Of a stretch of 64,000 nucleotides of DNA, positions 1-13,247 are shown in pieces. Position 1 is the stretch's first letter; every line of letters begins with the position of its first letter. The translations under genes were made by a program, and so were the position numbers. The DNA is from Geosiphon pyriformis (Eukaryota > Glomeromycota > Glomeromycetes > Archaeosporales > Geosiphonaceae). The notes under the pieces are model-generated. The model saw nothing but the letters and a program-made list of their open reading frames with translations, did no database searches and was not told where the DNA came from. The stretch is from assembly GCA_016748015.1 (NCBI GenBank), contig JAAOMT010000294.1, positions 281,175 to 345,174 on the forward strand, in the 5' to 3' direction.

Positions 1-3000
1 AAATTTTTTCAGCAAATCTATTACATCTAGATATCAATCCACACCCAGAATATTTATAACAAAAACACTATTATCAGCTTGAAAAACATTAGATATATTA
101 TTGATTAAAAATAAACCATACAACACCAATATGGTATTTATGTTGGCTAGAAAATAATTAATAGGATCAATTGACAACTTGACCAAAAAGCTTAGGAACT
201 GCTGGGGCATTTAGCTAATAGTCTGTAAATACATGGTCTTGTGTTTAAATAAATCACCAAGAATGTCTCTCAAAATAACAAAAATAACCAAACTAACCAG
301 TAAACATTTAGCTTGCATCTGTCCAAAAGATTTGAAACTATACAACTTAGAATAAGAGATAACTTAATTAAAAAATTTCTTGAACAAGTTGGCCTTGAGC
401 TTCAGCCCTTTTCTAAGCAGCTTGTTTTATTTTTTGTATACATTAACTAAAATATAACTAAACTGTATTCTATAATTGATAATAGGTTGAAGCACTGTAA
501 ACACCAGATACAAAAATTGCTTATCTAATACAGCCTTTTTCAAAACCAGATTCATAAAAAACTTAATGTCCAAATGAGCTTTGGCAATACTAGGTTTGAA
601 GAGACTATTTATAGACAAAAAAATGCTCAAGTATTTGTAAGATTTATTCTTCTTTGCTATTGAAATACTGGAACTACTAACTAGCAATTAAGGGTTTTTT
701 ACTTTCTAATTAATAGGTATAGCAACTGTTTTGTTTATGTTAATCAAAATATTATTGATCTGAAAAAATTTACTCACTATGTTTAAAATATTTTGAATAA
801 TAGACATGCCATTTTCAATTCAAATTGTGTTGTTTACAAAAACTCCAGCAGTCATAAAAGATGTCTTGTTATCTTTGGGATTCTGCCTACCAGAACTTAT
901 AAAAAACTTTGAATCCAATTGATATTTATATAACTTATTATGCTTCTTGACTTCACAGAGTAACAAATTATAAAAAATTTTTTACAACAGTGGCAAAAAC
1001 ACCTCCTCCTAATTCAAATTATCATAAACAGAATAATCATTTATAAACCCAAAATCTATCATTATCTAATTGATTCAATTGTTGTGTATTCTTCCAAAAA
1101 ACTCAATAAAACAGAAACACATTTTGATCTTGGTCAAACAGTTTTGCAAATAAAACCATTCAACAGAATTATATGTTTTTTTTATGTCCTAAAGAACCAG
1201 TCACAATTTCCTATTCTTTTCTAATGCATTTTTAATAATTGAACCAATAGCAAAAATAGAAGTTTGCATAGATGTGCCTTTCAAAACCAAGAAATTATTA
1301 CTGTACAAAACATTAAACTTACTATAAGCCAAAGAAATCTTGTTTGATAAAATCTTAGATAAAATTTTCCAGACTGTTTTAATTAATACTATTAATTTGG
1401 TATTAGTAAGAACCTTCTTCTAATCATATGGTTTTGGTATTATAGAAACTCAAATACACTTTTAATGTATGAGCACTATACTTTTCACTAAGCATATATT
1501 AAGAATATCTAATAAACCACCCAGAACTTGCACATTATCATGCTTCCAAAGCTCATTAAGAATACCAAACAAGCCAGTAGTCTTCTTATCAAGCAACTCC
1601 TTGATCACCTAAAAAACTCATCAGACTTAATATTATACATAATGTCTGAAAATACACTATTATTAACATAATTTAAAAGTGCATATTGATTGGATCATTT
1701 AGTAGGCATAACATTAAAAATTACACACTTTCTGGTCCATCATTCTATAATAATATTAATTATGAACTTAATCTTATTAGACACCAAAATCAATTCATTA
1801 TTTACTATCAAATAGTCAAAAACTATTTTTCAAAACAGCTATTTCAAAACACTTTTAATTATTCAGCTTTTATTAAAACAGAAATTTTCTATGTATTTGT
1901 TAATTGTTTTTCTAATTAGAACATCTTTGACAACCCTAAATTTATAGTATTTAGACCTATAGTACTTTTTTCAGATTCTTGACAAGTGACATTAAATTAA
2001 CCTCAAACTTTTTCTATTATCAATTATAATATACAACTTAGAAGCCTTTTCACTATCAATAATAGACCATGTATTAATTAAACAGTTAGTTTTAGAATCT
2101 TGAATTAAACTTAAACTCTTTGCCAACTTGACTATTAATAACTCAAGCTTAAAGAATTTTGATGACTGCTTATTTTTTAAACACTCAAACTCACTAAACC
2201 AGAACTTAGAAAAAACTTCATCAGCAGAATTAATTATCACATCCTTCAAAATATTTCACATAGTGTCTAAATCTTCATTATCTTTTACATTATTGAAATC
2301 AACCAGTTTCTCCAAAAATTTGCCTAATGAACACTCTCTAAAATATGATCATTTGTTATTATCAGCATCCTTAATCTTAAACTTCCATTTATCTCTATTA
2401 ATTTGTTTATAATTGCTGTTGAAACAAGCATCCAAAAGACTATTCAAACTAACTGAGACCAAAATAGCATTGTAATCTATATCAAAAAATTTAAAAACAG
2501 AAACAATCTTATAATTAATTACTGCAAACATCAAACTTTTACTTATAAAGATGTAATCAATAAACTTCTTAACACCCCTTGAATTGCTCCAAGTAAAAGC
2601 TTTAATCAGCAAATATTCATTAAAAGAATTAATCAAGCCTAAATTCAAGCAGAACTTAAAATTCACACTTTTTTTAGATCTATTTTCATTGAAATTTCCA
2701 CTTAAAACTGTAAACATGGAAGAATTAATAGTCTTAGCAATAAAAAAGTTGATTTTTGAAGCCTAACTGAACTTGACTTCAGTAAAAGCACAAGCATATA
2801 AACCTAAAACCATAACTGACAGCTTGTCTCTAAAAAGAAGCTGAACTAAAACAAGACAACTAGAAACTTTTTTAATCTTAAAAACATGATATACAAGAAA
2901 ACTATTCATAATAATTGCCATTCTAGCACCAAGAAACTCTTTGTCCAAGCCAGACAAAAATATTCTCATTTCATCAAATTTGTTTATAATCTATGGCCTG

Positions 3001-3125
3001 ATACCAGATTTTAACTTTGTTTCTGTAATAATAAAAACCATATTTTTTAATTCTTTATGCCAATAAACAATATCTTCTTGTTTGGCAAAAACATTGAAAC
3101 TTTGAACATTACATGTAACAAACTT
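1..3125 (-). pseudogene. Non-LTR retrotransposon L1, ORF2 relic (EEP endonuclease - reverse transcriptase)
   Basis: Read right to left, this is a decayed ORF2 of a LINE-type element. An exonuclease-endonuclease-phosphatase domain lies at about 3115-2349; its GDFNE box reads GNFNE and its terminal SDHN-like box reads IDYNAI. A linker follows at 2249-1992 (motif EVFSKFWFSEF). The reverse transcriptase comes next; its FVDD catalytic box at 829-840 reads FVNN, so both metal-binding Asp are lost. The thumb/post-RT segment is at 687-427. The 3' end runs off the window. Many in-frame stops make it non-functional. Related copy: L2 at 12885-20460. Family assignment rests on domain order and on matching blocks between the two copies. 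Confidence 0.82.
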
Positions 3126-3139
3126 CCATACCAGATTTA

Positions 3140-4960
3140 TTATTGGGAAGAATAAGCAATAGGAACCAAATCAGCATTGTCTACTTTGGCTAATAGACCT
3201 ATAATTGTGACTAAAAGTGTCTTTCAATTTAGAGATAACCAATAAATCAAAAACCACCACTCCTACAATAGTCTTACCACAAATGACCACACCTGAATCT
3301 TCACTTATTACTATATCTGCCTTTTGATTCTGTGATCAAAAGATTACCAATAGTTGATGTTCAAAACTAGATTAAGAAATCAATAATCCAGATGTGTTTA
3401 ATCTTTTAGCCAATTTATTAATGTGTTTTGCAAGATTGATAAGACTACACTTAAAAGTGAGAAATTTATCATTTAATTCTATAGACACCAGTAGAATAAA
3501 TTTTATTTTCAAAAAGATACCAAAATCAACCAAGTTATTTTATACAAAAAGAGGAGAGAAAGAAGATTTACCAATAATTTTGGCCCAAGAGACATCACTA
3601 AAAGAAACAGGATAGGCAATTGGCACTAAACATTTAGCATAAATAGATACCAGTCTGCTTTTATTATTCTTTAACAGCACTCTATGAAATAGACTACTAG
3701 AAAAAGTTTTTCCATTTATAGAACAATTCAGTAAAGTATGACTCAATTTTTTATACTTAGCATACTTTGCTGAACTCAGATAAGCTCAGTGCAAATTGGC
3801 ACTTTTCAAAACTGGCATGGTTCTTATGACAGCATCCAATAACTCAACAAAATCAAAGCAAATAGTAGTACATCTGGCTTGGGTATATAAAATTAGATAA
3901 TGATCAATAACACATGTTTTCTTATCTACAGAGCCAATTAAGTTCCAAATATTATGAGCATTAGTTTTTATTGGCAGTGTATAGAGCAGTGCTCTATAAT
4001 AATTTCTTGTATTTTATGTTAACTTGTTTTAATCTGCTCTAGCAATATACATAGCATCTTTTCTGATTAAGATAGACCAGTTTGCTGCGACCAAATCAGT
4101 CTGGTCTGATTGATTAAACTCCATTACAGCTTTTTGCTACAGTTTCACCAACTGCATTTTGATCGACTTAATCAACTCATATTCAGAAAATACAGCATAA
4201 TTAGTCTTAACTAATGTACCAATTGAGATTTTTTTTAATACTACAGTTTAATTTGAACATACAACAGATTTTTTAAGATCAGCATTTACTGTGATCTTTA
4301 CAACTATTGCCATATTGGATGTTTGGGCCAAGCTTAATTTAGAAATGAACATTACTTTGATAATTCTAGCAAATTTTGAAGAAGTAAAGACCCTTCCAAA
4401 ATCATTAATTTTTGAAAACAGTCTTTTCATCACCACAAGCTTTTCCTGAGAAGATTTTCCAACCATTTTATTCAAACCAATATTTAAAGCAAATAATTTT
4501 TTAACTGGAATATTAACCAAAACTTTTAAGAAAGAAAAAAGAGTTAGATAAACATCTAAAAGAACATTATTATTATCATTACTTAAGAAATTAATCTTTC
4601 TCAATGGTTTTTTCAAAGTCTGCTTGGTCTTTAATCATGAACTTTTGGGTGTTTAATTAGGATTTTCTACAGCAAAAATACTTTTATTACTATAGTTAAA
4701 GCTAGTTTTTTTGACCAAACACTTCTCTTCTATGTTTACACTATCAGATTTGGTGGGGTCACTAGCTTTCAAGCCCTATAAACAACCACTTAGCACCTTA
4801 GCAGAATTTTCTTTGTTGTTAATATTATCTTCTAAAATATTACTTCTTCTTTTTTTCCTTGACAAAACAGTTTTGAAACCATCATTAAAGTCAGAACTTT
4901 CAATAGTCTTCTTTATGACAACAATATTAAGGCCAACAATGGTCTCATAATTAAGTAAAA
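3140..4960 (-). pseudogene. Non-LTR retrotransposon L1, ORF1 relic (gag-like)
   Basis: This lies directly upstream of the ORF2 relic on the same strand. The N-terminal block (about 4950-4660) contains SSDFNDGFKTVLSRKKRR. The next block (4616-4248) has a basic/serine-rich segment with VGKSSQEKLVV. The C-terminal block (3746-3540) holds the remains of a zinc-knuckle region followed by RLVSIYAKC and YPVSFSDVSWAKI. L2 carries the same last block at about 21000-21100. The protein would be the nucleic-acid-binding gag-like partner of ORF2. It is broken by several stops and frame changes. Confidence 0.72.
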
Positions 4961-7837
4961 ACGGTTTAGATTTACTGTACTGAATAATAAAAACTTCTTT
5001 TCAAAAAAAAAACTTTTTAGACTCTTTTTTGAGAATTTAGAATAAAAAAGAGAAAAAAAAATTTTTATTTGTTGCCTATTTTTTATATTAATTATATTTA
5101 AATTTTTAAAAAAATTATTAATGTAAATATTAATAATATTCAAATTATACCAAATAAACTGCCTCTTATTAATAAAAATTTATTTAAATAAAGCATATTA
5201 AATGATTAAAAATTTACAACTATATGTAAAGCAATATGTTAAAAGCTATATTATTCAAATAAGCAATTGCTAATTTAAATTAATTGAAAATTAAATCTTA
5301 AAAATCTAATTTTTTTCAATAATAAAAATTTTTTTGATTAAAAATATATTTTTTTAATATCTAATTGTTTTATAAAAATAATATTAAATCTTTTAAATAA
5401 ATAGAAAACAAAAAAAATAAAATTATCTAAAACTAAAAACAAATTATTTACAAAAAATATATTATATTTTCAAAAAATTATTTATTAAACTGGTTTTTAG
5501 CCAAATAAAAAATTATAAAAGATAATTAAGAAACCAATTTAAAATTTGCAAATTTAATAATTTATAATTAAATAAATAATCAAAAATATTATTAGTATTT
5601 AATAAATTAATTATTAATGCTATTTTATTTTTAGCTTGTATTATAATTATATTTTTATATAAATATTTAACAAATATAATTCAACCACTATTTAGAAGTT
5701 AGAAACAAATTAAGTATTCTAGTGTTAAATATAATTCACATATTTTTATATGTAATTAGCTATTTGAACTAGTTTAAACTATATTATACTAATACAATAG
5801 AAAAAAATTTACCCAAAAAAGACATTTTTTAAACTATTTTAAATAAAATAACATTACAAAAAACCAATCTAATTAGTTATTTAGCTGTTTTCAAGAAATT
5901 AGTTTTAACTTTAACAGATTTATAAATTCAAAGTAATATTAAATTAAAAAATATTTTATTATTAATAACAACTTAATCTACAGAACTATCAAACATATCA
6001 ACATTATTCATGAAATATTTTTTCTTTAATAATATTACTTTTTTTTCAACTTATCAATAATTTTATTAAAAACATTCAGATATATTATAAGTTTATTAAT
6101 CTTAAAACTAAAAACATTACTCAAAACATAATTACTCTTAATAAATTATTCAAATATAATTATTAAAAAACTAACAGATTTAGCAATAAATTTAACCAAA
6201 GTAGTTAACTTGACCAAATCAGATTCCAAAAAAAGCCAATCAAAAAAAAATCAAAGAATTATCAATAATTACAGAAAAAAAAAAAAAACTGTTAAAAAAA
6301 AATTTAGAAGTGTTCACAAAAACAGAAGTCTTAACATAAAACTTAGCACTTATAAATAAAATACAAATATCTTGAAAAAAAAGATGAAGACATTTTATAA
6401 TTCATAATTAGATAATCTATTTTTTAATATCTAAAATAGTATTAATAACCAAGAGTTTTCTACTAGATATAATATTTTCTTAGTGTATTAGTTTTTAATT
6501 ATTGTAATATTCAAGTTTACTTAAGAATTAAATATAATCAGTACAAACTGAAAATAACAACCAAATTTAGATAAATAGAAAATAAAACAAGATTAATTAC
6601 CAATTTAAAAAATAATATTACTAATTTCAAAAACAATACAATTAAAAAGAAGATTAAATAACTTGGTTTTAAATCTGTTTTAGACAAAATAGTTTTATTT
6701 TAATTTACCAAAAAAAAATTTTAGCACTATTTTTGTTTACAAAAACAAATTAATGACCAAAAGCAGATATAGCAGTATTTAATTTCTTAAAATATTCAAT
6801 CACATATTGTTAAATATCAGTAAACTTTAATATAATATAAGCAAATTTACTAAAAACATTAAATATTGTCTTAATATTAACAGCAAATATACTCAAAGAC
6901 ATATAATACAGTATAATAACAACAAAAAAAAATCAAATTCAGAAACTACCAAAAATTTGGCAATTTTAAAAATAATTAAGTATATAAAGCTTGTAAACTC
7001 AACCAGAAATACATTTTTTAGAAACTTTTAAAAAGCAAATTCTATATAAAACAGTTTTATATTGTTTTTTAATACTGATTTCGCACTTAAAAAACCATGT
7101 ACAAATTAAAAAACAGTCTTAATATAAGCCAGTTTAATCTTAAAAATAGCACTAAGCACTAAAATAGAAGCCACTTATTTAGCAAATTTTTGATAACTAA
7201 AAATAGTTTCTTAAGTATTATTAATAACAATATTAAATACTAATAAAAAAAATATTTTAGTTTTTATCTAATCAGTTCAGTTTTTAAGAACAGATAATTC
7301 AATAAGAGATTGTTGTTTTGCTTCTAAAATCAACAATAATCTGTCAAAAAACATTATATTGACAACACAGTCAGTAGTTAATTTTAGCCTATTTTAAATA
7401 ACAAACTAAATAATATAATAGAAATCTTATCTAAAATTTTATTAAAAACCATAAAAGAGTTCAGTATAATAATAATAATAAAAACAAATAACTGTTTCTA
7501 TTTTTTTAAATCTTTGGTTTTTTTGATTATTATTTTTGAAAAAATAGTACTAAAAGCATTAAATATAAAAACTATAATAGAAAAGATTAGCTTATTGACT
7601 AATCTGTTATTGAACACTTTTGGACTTTTAAAAAAAATAAAGGCAATACTAAAATTGATCCAAGTATATTTTTTTGAAAAAATTTCAATTAACAAAAAAC
7701 CAGTTAAAAAAAAATGATATAATAACTTTTAAAAGCAGTTTTTTATTATCATTAACTAAATAGAAAACTTTTACAATGTTTTGTTTAGCTGTTTTTACAA
7801 TAAAAAAAACTTTTTTAATTGAAACTTTATAAAATAC
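4961..7837. other. AT-rich stretch without a recognisable gene
   Basis: The sequence is dominated by A and T runs and almost lacks CpG. Open frames such as the overlapping ones at 7498-7717 on both strands are low-complexity Lys/Ile/Phe/Asn translations that I could not tie to any family. Parts may be very old non-LTR or LTR relics, since short blocks resemble LINE ORF1 wording, but I cannot align them with confidence. Confidence 0.6.
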
Positions 7838-8519
7838 TATTACAGATTAAAGTAACAAGCTAACAAATAGCAAGAAAAAATAGGATTGTAGAGTAATAAA
7901 ATTAATTAAAAAAGATTTAATTTTAAGAAGTGAATTGAATAAATATATATTTAATATGTAAAATTAGTTTTATAAAATATATTAATTTTATAAAATATCT
8001 TAATCACTATTTTTTCAAAAGATAACTGAAAATTTTGAAGGTAGAAAAATAATTTGTACTGTCAATAAATAATAATACACTAGTATAATTCTATGTCTTA
8101 TATTAATATTTTTAGAATTTAATATTAAATATTAGATATACTTTTCAGTTATGTTTTATTTAATAATCTTCAAATACTATAATTATATAAATCAGAAAAA
8201 AGATAAGTAAATGTCAACAAGTAATTTTTTATTTTAAAATATTTAGATGCTTAAAGATAAAAAAAAGAAATAAGTGATATAAAAAAAATTAATATAATAG
8301 TTATTATTTTATTTATTTTTAATTATTTGTTATATTGATATTTTCTACAGCTAAAAAACTTATTACTTATATAATTATTAAAAGTGGTCAATAATCAAGT
8401 TAATAATCAAGTCATTAATCAGGTTAATAATTACTATCTAAAAATAAGATGGCTAATTATATAATATTAGTAACTAATACATATAATAACTAATAAAAAC
8501 TAGAGTTTCAACCATAACA
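7838..8519 (-). repeat. LTR of Ty3-like element E (3' LTR, minus orientation)
   Basis: On the minus strand it starts TGTTATGGTTGAAACT and ends CTGTAATA. It matches the LTR of element D (54551-55299) block by block, including the 12-bp repeat tract and the shared end around GTTACTTTAAT. It sits directly after the element's extra ORF, with an A-rich polypurine-like tract before it, so it is the 3' LTR. It is shorter than the D copy because its 12-bp array has fewer units and it carries small deletions. Confidence 0.7.
8388..8431. repeat. 12-bp tandem repeat in E LTR (about 4 units)
   Basis: Imperfect 12-bp units of the type TCAATAATCAAG / TTAATAATCAAG / TCATTAATCAGG lie head to tail. The same array in the D LTR (54642-54770) has about 11 units. 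Confidence 0.75.
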
Positions 8520-8529
8520 TTATTTTTTT

Positions 8530-9150
8530 TAAAAAGATTGAGCTCTGACAAAATCAAGCTATTTATAGAATAATTTATTTAAAAGGTTTTGTCTAACTCA
8601 AAACTAACTAGTTTATTGAAGTTTTTTGTAGATAAAGTATATAATAATTAAGATAAAATAAGTTTTATATCCAAAAAACCAAATTTTTATATAAGAGTTT
8701 TGGTTCTTTTAGCAATGATTAAAATTCTTGAGATATCTAATCATATAATATTCAAAATTTCTATCTGTATTTTTAAAGTTTTTTTTTCAAAAGCTTTATG
8801 TTTTTTATATTTTTACTAGGATAACCATAAAGCTTTAATTGTTTTCTATATGACAAGTTTTTGTCTATAGACAAAATTTCTAAGATTGTTTTTCCAATTG
8901 TGATAGAAAATAAAAATATTGCTGCTATTATGCTTTCTAGCAGATATTTATCCATTTTGCTATTAATTTTTTTTCTTTTGGTAGTTGTTTTCTTTGGTCT
9001 AATAACAGTATATATTCTATTGTTATTAGTTATAATAATCTATTTTCTAATAGTTAAAGTAATATTTGGATAATTTTTAATCTAATACTCATAGAAAATA
9101 TAAAAAGCATTTTAAATGTTTTGATCCAAAAAATAATTGTCTATATCAAT
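8530..9150 (-). pseudogene. Element E extra ORF between integrase and 3' LTR (relic)
   Basis: The minus-strand translation contains DKYLLESI, then ILEILSIDKNLSYRKQLKLYG, which matches the D ORF at 54000-54581. An upstream block corresponds to the D wording IRPKKTTTKRER. I recognise no known domain. It sits where retroviruses carry env, but I see no signal peptide or membrane segment. It is interrupted by stops. A 70-residue hydrophobic frame on the opposite strand (8861-9073) is an antisense artefact of the Lys/Asn-rich coding sequence. Confidence 0.55.
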
Positions 9151-9469
9151 TAAAGATATTTTTGTTTTAAAAATGGTGCATTTATTTATATCTAATTTTT
9201 GTTGATTATTTAGATCAGTATTATTACAACAAATTACCAATTAAGTTATTTGTGATATTTTTTGAGTTGTATACCATAAATAGAGCAATTATTAAAAATT
9301 GTTTTATATTAATCTTGTAAAATATATAAAATATTATTCAAAACTTTGTTGATTATAAAGAGTTTTTTTTACTAGTTAAAGAATTTATAACCATAGAAAT
9401 TGTTTTTGTTTAAGCAATATTCTAAAATTAAGTTATTAACACTTAAGAAAAGTGTTTTATAGATTTTTT

Positions 9470-9843
9470 TTCTTAAGCTTTTTTTAGAACTGTTTTATTT
9501 TTTCAAAAGCAATTATTTGTGTTTCTATTAAGGAGTCAAGAATAATGCCAAGTTTTCTTTGCAAAATGTCTTTGTAATTTTCTATTGTTATTTTCTTAAA
9601 AAGTATTGTCTTAATATTAGTTTTTATTAGTAGAGTTGTCATTTGTTTATAAAGCAAATAAAAAAATTTATAATTTGTTATATTATGATTCATAGTTTTA
9701 TAAACAAACAAGACTAAAAGCAGTATTTTGTCTCATAAATTTGTTTTTTTACTAGTTTTGGTTAAGGTTTTATATAGTGTTCTGTTAAAATATTCTACTA
9801 GGCTATTAGTTTAAGAATAATAAGAAGAAGAAAATTTATGATA
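9470..9843 (-). pseudogene. Element E integrase C-terminal fragment
   Basis: The fragment reads from SLVEYFNRTL (end of the catalytic core; the third catalytic Glu is kept) through VYKTMNHNITNYKFFYLLY to TQIIAFEKIKQF. It is clearly related to the D integrase at 34960-35330. The 5' side stops at 9844, where a relic LTR of another family begins (TATTACTCATAAAAA), so the rest of pol is missing or displaced. Confidence 0.7.
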
Positions 9844-12813
9844 TTATTACTCATAAAAATTAGAAATTATAAGAATAGGTAAAATAGCCAATCAAAAATA
9901 TGTGTTCTTTTTAAATTATTATTGTTTTTAGTAAATATGCTTATATATTCTGTAATAAGCTATGATTTTAATATCTTAATTCGAAATAATTTTTTAATAA
10001 AAATTAAATTAAATTTTAGAAGTAAATATTCAATAATTTTTGTTAAAAAATATTTTTATATATAATTTTAATTTCTATTAATTAATTAAAATAATAAAAT
10101 AGTTATTAAAATTATAAAAAATAATATTAAATTCTTTAATTTTTTTAAACAAATAGATATTTAAAATTAAAATTTTATATTTTATATTTTTTGCAAATTT
10201 GTTTATTTGACTTAAATATTTGTTATATAGTAATAAATTTTAAACAAATATAAGATTTTTAATATTTTTTAAATAGTAAAATTGTAATTGTTCTTAATAA
10301 CCTAAAAATTTAGTAAAATTTATTTAATATATTAAAAACTATATTTACTAAAACTGTAATTGTTTAGTTAATTTATATTTTTGTATTTTTTTTGTTTCTA
10401 TCAAGTCTATCTTAATTTTTAACTAATTGTAACTTAAAATATTAATTAAAAATAAATAAATAACTTGTAAAATTTTTTTGCATATTTAATTTTAAACAAT
10501 TAATTAGTTTTATTTTAAAGCATAATAATAATGTCTTTAGTATATCTTATATTAATAATTTCTTTTTTAATATTAATTTTTTTGCTTGCCAATAATAATT
10601 AAAAAGCAATTTGTACTATTGTTTTTGACAAAATTTTAAAAACAATTTTGAAATTGATTTTTATTAAAAATCTTGATTATAAACTAATATATATTTTTTA
10701 AATATTATAGATCATATTTAGTATTAATTTTATAAATTTTTTCAAATTAAATTTTTTGTTTTTTATTATTAAAGTATTTTAATTATAAAACAGATTGATT
10801 TTTAGTAAGATAATTAAAATTTTTTTTTGGTTTTTTAAATTCGATTTTATATTCATTTTTTTAATAAGAATAGTATGCTAAAAACATAATATTTTAAACA
10901 CTATTAATTATCATAAAACATGATATATTCTTTATATAATTGAATATTTATTTGTTTTAATTATTAAATTTAACTTTTTTTAAAGAAGTAAACATAACTA
11001 AACATTATATAATATAATTTATCTTTATTTTTATAATTAAATTTAGTAAGTTTTATAATATATTTAATATATTTTGCTTTTTTCATTTGTTAAACATCTT
11101 TTTGAATTTTTTATTAATAAAAATTATAGTTAATTTATAAAATATTTTGGTATTATAAAAATAATATTGTATATTGTTATAAAAAACATTTTTTTTATTT
11201 TTTTTTGAGATAATTAAAGCATATTAACAAATTTAATTATAAACTTTTTTATTATTATAATATTAATTTAATTATATTTGTCAAACATAATTTATTGTTC
11301 TATTTTTTACTTTTTTTTGGTCTGCTAAATCATTTTTTATGACAAGTTTTATAATAATAATATGTATAATTTTTGTATTTTTTTAAGCAATATATAAGTT
11401 TTTATAAATAAAAAATTCTTATATTAAATAAAATATATGTTAATTATTTTTATAATACTAGTTTTAAGTACAAAATATATTAATTACTAATTTATTTCTT
11501 TATTATTATTAATATAAGTTTAGGTAACATTTGGGCCTTACTTGTTAAATATTAATAAAAAAAAATATAAGTTGTTAATTTAAATTTTTAAATTATAAAA
11601 ATATTAATTATGATTTAAATATTTTAAATAATTATTGTTCTGTTTTTTTAGTCCAATTAAATTATTAGTTAAGTACTATATAAATTTTAATAATTAGTTT
11701 TTTTTTTCAAATTCAAATTCAAAAATTAAAACTTTTTTACATTATTTGTTAAAAATATCATAAGTAGTAAGTATTTTAATATATTATTATTAGTAAAAAA
11801 TCTTTAATTTTTTGATTTTTCAATCTAAGTTTGTATTAATTTTGAAAAGTTAATTGTTTTTAACAAAAGCTTAATAATAGAATATATTTATAATTAAAAT
11901 TTTAATTAAAATAGTAATTTTATTAATTATAAAAAAGAAATTATTAATTTTTTCTATTGAAAGTTTTTTTATATTATTAATAATAATAATTACTATTTAA
12001 GCATATTTTTTTTAAGTTTTTATATTAATTAGTAAATAATAAACTTTTAGTTAATTTGCTGTTTAAAATTAACCAAAATAATTCTTTTTTAAATTTAATT
12101 TTTATGTATATTATTGTAATTACTTTTTGTTTTAAAACAATTATATTATTAAATTATTGTAGTTTTTTGTTAAGTTAAAAGTTAGTTTAATTAATAATAT
12201 TTTGGTTAATATAATTAGAATTCTGTTTAATTATAATATTTTTTTGGTAAATTTTATTTTTATAGCTTTTTATAATTCTAATAATATTTTATTTGTATTA
12301 TAAAATAATTGATTTTTAAAAAAATTTAATGTAATTTTTAATAATAAATATGATTAAATTTTTAAGTAAAAATTTTTTTGTTATTAAAAAAGACTAAATT
12401 TAAAAGATTTTATGTTTTATTAGTTTATTATTATTATTAATTTTTTTCAAATAAAAAATCTATATATAATTATTCTGTCTTTTAATTATAATTATAACTA
12501 TTAAAATATTTTTAAGTTTTGTGCTTTGTTTGTAATTAAAGTATATTTAATAAAGATATAATTACTAATTATAAGTGTTTTTATAGATAGTTTTTTAAAA
12601 AAAATCAAGTTTTTGTAATATAACTAGTAGAATTATAACATATTTTAATAATCTAAGTTTAAATATTAATATTTAAATTTTTGGCTTAATGTTTTTAACA
12701 TTACTTAAACTACAAATTATTTTTTTGGTTCTTTAATATATATTTTTGTTTAGTGTAATTAATATTTAATTTAATAGTTAAACAGTTTTAAATACTTTAT
12801 ATTTTAAAATTTA

Positions 12814-12844
<31 letters not shown>

Positions 12845-12880
12845 TTATTGCATTTTATAAGTAAAGCCCAACTATTATCT
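9844..12880. other. AT-saturated tract beginning with a relic A/B-type LTR
   Basis: The first ~70 bases (TATTACTCATAAAAATTAG, then AATAGCCAATCAAAAATATG) match the start of the B-element LTR (TGTTACTCATAGAAATATAA, then TAGTAGCCAATTAGAAGTAG). This marks an old insertion into element E. The remaining ~2.9 kb is almost pure A/T with no ORF or RNA gene that I can support. It may be the body of that inserted element mutated beyond recognition. Confidence 0.45.
12815..12843. repeat. (TTA)n microsatellite
   Basis: A perfect run of about nine TTA/ATT triplets lies at the right edge of the AT-saturated tract. Confidence 0.9.
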
Positions 12881-12884
12881 AATA

Positions 12885-13247
12885 CAATACATATGACTAA
12901 CCACCTGTTTAATTAAAACTATACTATATAACTATATTAATTATAACATCTTTTATTGCACTAGAAAAAAATAAATAATCTATTCTTAAATCAAAACTAA
13001 TAGCATAACTCTTTTTTATCCTCAATAATCAAGTTATACCACTCAAGACCTTAGTAGAAAAGCCTTAAATAATATTAAACAAGAAGTTATTTATATCTAA
13101 TAAACTTCTATAATCTATGTTAGCCCAAAGTTTTAAATTAGACATTCAAATTTACTTCTTATAGTTAGTAATCAGACCACTCATAAATTTAACCAGTTTG
13201 GTTGTAACAAAACCAGCATTTTTAAAAAAAGTCTTAGTCTTTGCCAA
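12885..13247 (-). pseudogene. Non-LTR element L2, ORF2 C-terminal end
   Basis: The minus-strand translation (for example TTKLVKFMSGLITN, then NLKLWANIDYRSLL) continues the ORF2 that resumes at 16273. It lies beyond the RNase H domain. It is separated from the rest of L2 by the LTR element at 13248-16268, which is flanked by CCAA on both sides. Several stops are present. Confidence 0.55.

Noticed and set aside
8861-9073. Hydrophobic plus-strand ORF that looks like a membrane protein (also 53996-54370 minus)
   Set aside because: Both are antisense to the basic Lys/Thr/Asn-rich extra ORF of the D/E family, whose sense-strand similarity between D and E is clear.
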